Shown: positions 60,775-64,000 of the stretch, one piece after another
How the letters are laid out: each line of letters opens with the position of its first letter
How positions within the stretch are numbered: position 1 is the first letter of the stretch
Assembly (NCBI GenBank): GCA_947184155.2
Contig: CAMXCT020001506.1
Span: 29,474 to 93,473, forward strand
Source of the DNA: Cladocopium goreaui
Lineage: Eukaryota > Sar > Dinophyceae > Suessiales > Symbiodiniaceae
Direction: 5' to 3'
Length of the DNA stretch: 64,000 bases
The notes under the pieces: generated by a model
Told to the model about the DNA's origin: nothing
Seen by the model: only the letters and a program-made list of their open reading frames with translations
Database searches by the model: none
Translations under genes and position numbers: made by a program

Positions 60775-63700
60775 ATGCAGCCAACAAGGCCAGCTGATGA
60801 GCGACCCAATCTCTTGCGGCCCTTGCGCTTGAAACCGGTGCAGCGTGAGGCACCTCGCTTTGCCTCTGGAGATGTGGAAGATGACGCTGCAGATGCCCCT
60901 GACGAATCGTCCCAGGGTGAGATCCTCGAGAGGCCTTTGGTGTATGTCCGCGTTCGACCAGATGGCGCAGACAATGCAAAGTCTGAAGGGGGCATCAAGG
61001 TGGATGGCACCAATGTCACATACCCGGTGCCCAAGAAAGATAGAAAGAACACCATCTCGGTGGAACATGTCTTCGAAGAGACAGCATCACAAGAGGATGT
61101 CTTTCAGAAAGTTGTGCGTGAGCAGGTGATGACCTACATCCTTCAAGGATTTAGAGCGTGCATTTTTGCCTTTGGCATCACCGGTTCTGGAAAGAGCTAC
61201 ACCATCCTTGGGAACGGAGAGCAGGTTGAGTCGCAAGGTTTGCTCCAGCGGACCATTCAGGATTTGTTCGCACAAGACCTGGACAACTTCTCCATGTCGA
61301 TGCAAGCCATCCAGCTTCACCGTCATAGATTTGAAGATTTGGGTGTGGCGCAGAAAGAGCTTGTCAAGGCACACTGTTTTGTCGTTTCATAGAGTGCGTG
61401 CAGGGGCTGGCACAAGGACTTGTTCGGACCTCCCCAAATTGTTTCTGTTCTTCGCTCTAATTTTGTCACAGTTTGGAACCATTTCGGAGCCATTTTGGAC
61501 ACATCGATCTCATTCGAGCTCTCTCCAGCCCAGCCACCCCAGCCACCCCAGCCACCCAGGTGAACAGCACGATGCACGTGGACAAAACCGACTGCTCGGA
61601 GCATAAGTTCGACTCAGCAGCTCCGGCGCTGGAGTGGCTGGATGGGGCCTTAACTCGTCGGAATGTGAAAGCTACAGGAGACAGCTAGGGCCGCTAGGGC
61701 TGGGATCAGATGAAGAGATGACGGTTGGTTTTGAATGGTTCTTCCGAGGTATTCCAGTGTTCTTCCAGTTTTTACATGTTTTTACATCTTCAAAACAGTA
61801 AGGTGACAGTTGGTGATTTTGACATACTTGAGACATACTTGACTTTTCTTAATTTGATTTTCCATGGCTTCTCCAGTACCTTGCCAGGAGGGAACAAGGT
61901 GTCTTCACGCAGCCACCTGGTGGTGCGGGTGAAGCTGCAATTCACTTTGGATGGCGAAGGGCGAAATGCGGTCTTGGATGTGGTGGATTTGGCCGGCAGC
62001 GAACGAATTCGCACTGATTTGGATGAAGAAACGTCTAAAGACCACATTGCCATTCAAGCAGGACGCTATAGAAAGTTTCGGATCCTGTTTGGGTGGTAGA
62101 AAATTTTCATGGTAGGGCTACCAGTGGTTTGCACATGAATGGCCTACATGGGTGGATGCATGAGTAGACAAAAAAATGAAATTTGCGGATGGAGAGATCT
62201 CAGTATCTTTACGTTGTTGAATGGAGATATGTCCTTTCCAAACTTGTGAAACTCTTCTTGAGGACTGTCTTGCCTGCAGAATTGCATCGAGAGCAAAATC
62301 CACAATGTGAAGTTGCCTCAAAATCAACAACGCTTGGTGCCCTTCACTCACTTTCCTCTGACGAAATTGTTGGCTCCTGACTTCACAGGTGATGCCATTG
62401 TGGCCATGATCTTGACCTTTTCAACGAAGCTGGACCGAGCTGCAGAGGTTGCGGAGACACTGCATTTCACCAGTCGGATGTTAGGCTTCCGGATTGCTGC
62501 AAAGAAACAAGGCGTCACGGTGCAGGCTCAGAAGTTTGAGGATTTGATGGCCCGTGCTTTGCCTCGTCCTTCCGAGTCCCAAAAGCCTGAATTGCCAATG
62601 ACCAAAGCTGTGAGTGTCAAAGCGCAAAAACTACACGAGTTGGAAAAACAGCAAAATGAGGAGTTGAGAGAAGAGGTGAGAAGGCTCCGACTGCAGCTGG
62701 AACAGTTGGAGAAAGAAGTTGTGTCACCTCTTGGTGCTTTGGCTTCGGAGTTGAAAGAGCTTGCAAAAGCATCAGAAACTCAGCCAGCATCAGCTGACTT
62801 GATATCTCGAGCTCGCAAAGTTATGCAAGATATGCAGGAGAAGTATCCGCAAGATGTGAAAATGATTTGGGCAAATTGGTCTGAGGACCTCCAACCAGGT
62901 AAGATCAAAGGGGATCTCAAGGAGTTTGCTCAGCATTTCCGACAGCTGGAGCACCGGGTGGTGCAGCATGAGAAGGATATTTGCTCTCTGATGGAGCGTC
63001 GAGCCGCTCTCCAGACCATGGCCAAAAATGGTGAAGCGGGAGAGTTGCATCGACGTCAATTGGAGGCTGATGCCTGAAATCAGGTCGTTGTGAACTTGTG
63101 TATGGTTTGGTATGACCCTTTTTTTGGCAGTTTATCAGTGTGAAGAACATCATGACCCATGAGATGTTGGAAATCCATTCTCTCCTTGTTAGAAGTTCTG
63201 AAAGCTTCAAACTTGTCATTTTTTTCACCAAATTTTCCGCCAGGTTCTGGATGCTCTCTTGGCCGAAGCCACTGAAGGACGGCCATCGCTGCGTGAGTTC
63301 TTGAGTTCTTGGGAGCAGCAATGGAGAGACCTCCTGGAGAAACGGCAAGAGCTGCGTGACTTGGAGGCTGCTGCAGCAAGCTCCATGGAGAATTCCGAAG
63401 CAAGGCACATGCCGTTGGCAGAGACGTTGGATGCAGATTGGGCTCAATGGTCCAACGGAGGAGTTAGTGAGATCGAGCGACTCATTGAGGAGTTCCTTGG
63501 TGATGCCATTTGGATAGGAAACATGCAGCTGTATAAAGAGAATGATCCTCTACCAGAATCTAATGCCGCAGCGTTCTCGTACTGTACATTTCATTATGCA
63601 AGGGTTTTCCCATGTTGATAGTTCCTTCGGTTCTGCGCTACCCCTCTCTCTCTCTCTCTTTTCAGCAAATCCCGTGCAGGATCCATCTCCTTATCCCTGC

Positions 63701-64000
63701 CTCTGAAAGCGGAAATCACATGCCTGGGGCCAGTGGTCTTAAACACCGTGCTAATTTTGTGCCTTATTTAGGATCTCCAGGTCGGTTTCTGTGAATCTTT
63801 GTAGAGTCTCAAGCGCAAATCTTACGTTCGAACAGATACATACAGTAGCATGTTTCATTTTCACACCGATTTGTAGTAGTTTCAAGGCCATTCCATTTCG
63901 CAAAGTCTCTTTGTTTATCTTTCTTGGAGTTTCGTTGTTGAGAAAAGGACTCTGTCTTCCAAGACTTTCAGTGGCATGTTTTTTGGCAGATCTCCCAGTT
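60775..64000 (+). CDS. Kinesin-like motor protein, several exons, runs off the window
   Basis: ATG 60775. Exon 1 (to about 61342): 'PLVYVRVRPDG' (first strand), P-loop 'FGITGSGKSYTI', then 'SMSMQAIQLHRHRFEDLG' in the place of the usual 'EIYNE..DLL'. Exon at about 61560-61672: 'ALEWLDGALTRRNVKAT'. Exon at about 61890-62070: switch I 'GNKVSSRSHLVV' and switch II 'VVDLAGSERIR'. Exon at about 62279-63077: 'NQQRLVPFTHFPLTKLLA', 'AAEVAETLHFTSR', then a long coiled coil ('EKQQNEELREEVRRLRLQLE'). Exon from 63244 after CGCCAG|G: coiled coil and acidic region to about 63618. A further piece at about 63666-63775 may be another exon. It should hydrolyse ATP and move on microtubules. Exact junctions are not settled; the 62279-63077 block ends in TGA unless an earlier donor (possibly GC) is used. 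Confidence 0.78.
61531..61560. repeat. Small CCAGCCACC tandem repeat at an intron end
   Basis: 'cagccaccccagccaccccagccacccagg' offers several AG acceptors in series just before the kinesin exon at about 61560. Confidence 0.7.

Noticed and set aside
61166-61606. 146-codon frame overlapping the kinesin first exon
   Set aside because: The kinesin P-loop is in the other frame; the end is the CCAGCCACC tandem repeat.

Overview
The window looks like nuclear DNA of a dinoflagellate, probably Symbiodiniaceae-like; that placement is inference. Pointers are: every confident gene lies on the + strand; host genes (a pentatricopeptide-repeat gene and a kinesin) are cut into short exons with AG|G-like acceptors; a 14-nt match to the 3' part of the dinoflagellate spliced leader (CATTTTGGCTCAAG); and a heavy load of copia and tyrosine-recombinase (YR) retroelements with tRNA-derived SINEs. 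Layout: 1-1.84 kb holds two minus-strand SINEs and a GA microsatellite. About 1.84-9.7 kb is a copia-like element (E): broken gag, a 1577-residue PR-INT-RT-RH polyprotein ending in a methyltransferase-like domain, a small membrane protein with an Ada-like zinc module, and a 3' tract rich in perfect hairpins. 11.02-19.87 kb is a complete YR retroelement (A). 20-27.4 kb is a graveyard of fragments and hairpin-rich DNA. 27.39-51.22 kb is one nested block: YR element B (about 7.56 kb alone) carries YR element C (8.73 kb) inside its gag gene and copia element D (7.54 kb, 179-bp LTRs, 5-bp GAGAA duplication) inside its pol gene. 51.6-56.5 kb is a PPR gene, 57.9-60.05 kb holds exons of an unidentified gene, and 60.77-64 kb is a kinesin that runs off the window. 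The main discovery candidate is the YR retroelement group A, B and C. All three share: split direct repeats (A1 ... B1-A2-B2); an unusual gene order with the recombinase FIRST, then a CCCH-finger gag, then pol; a methyltransferase-like domain fused in front of RT-RNase H (in C the pol frame is broken after that domain); a recombinase with H-x-x-K in place of H-x-x-R and a Y-S-R tyrosine; a Cys-rich zinc-like recombinase tail; and the heptamer CCCACCC directly after A2. In A and B, gag and pol share one frame separated only by UGA-CUC or UGA-CUA, which suggests readthrough. Target-frame continuity across A and C supports insertion without target-site duplication. How the parts would work together (inference): gag packages the RNA, RT-RNase H makes cDNA, the split repeats allow a circle to form, and the recombinase inserts the circle at a very short core. 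The methyltransferase-like domain could modify element or host DNA, or may be a structural relic. All motif comparisons were made by eye.
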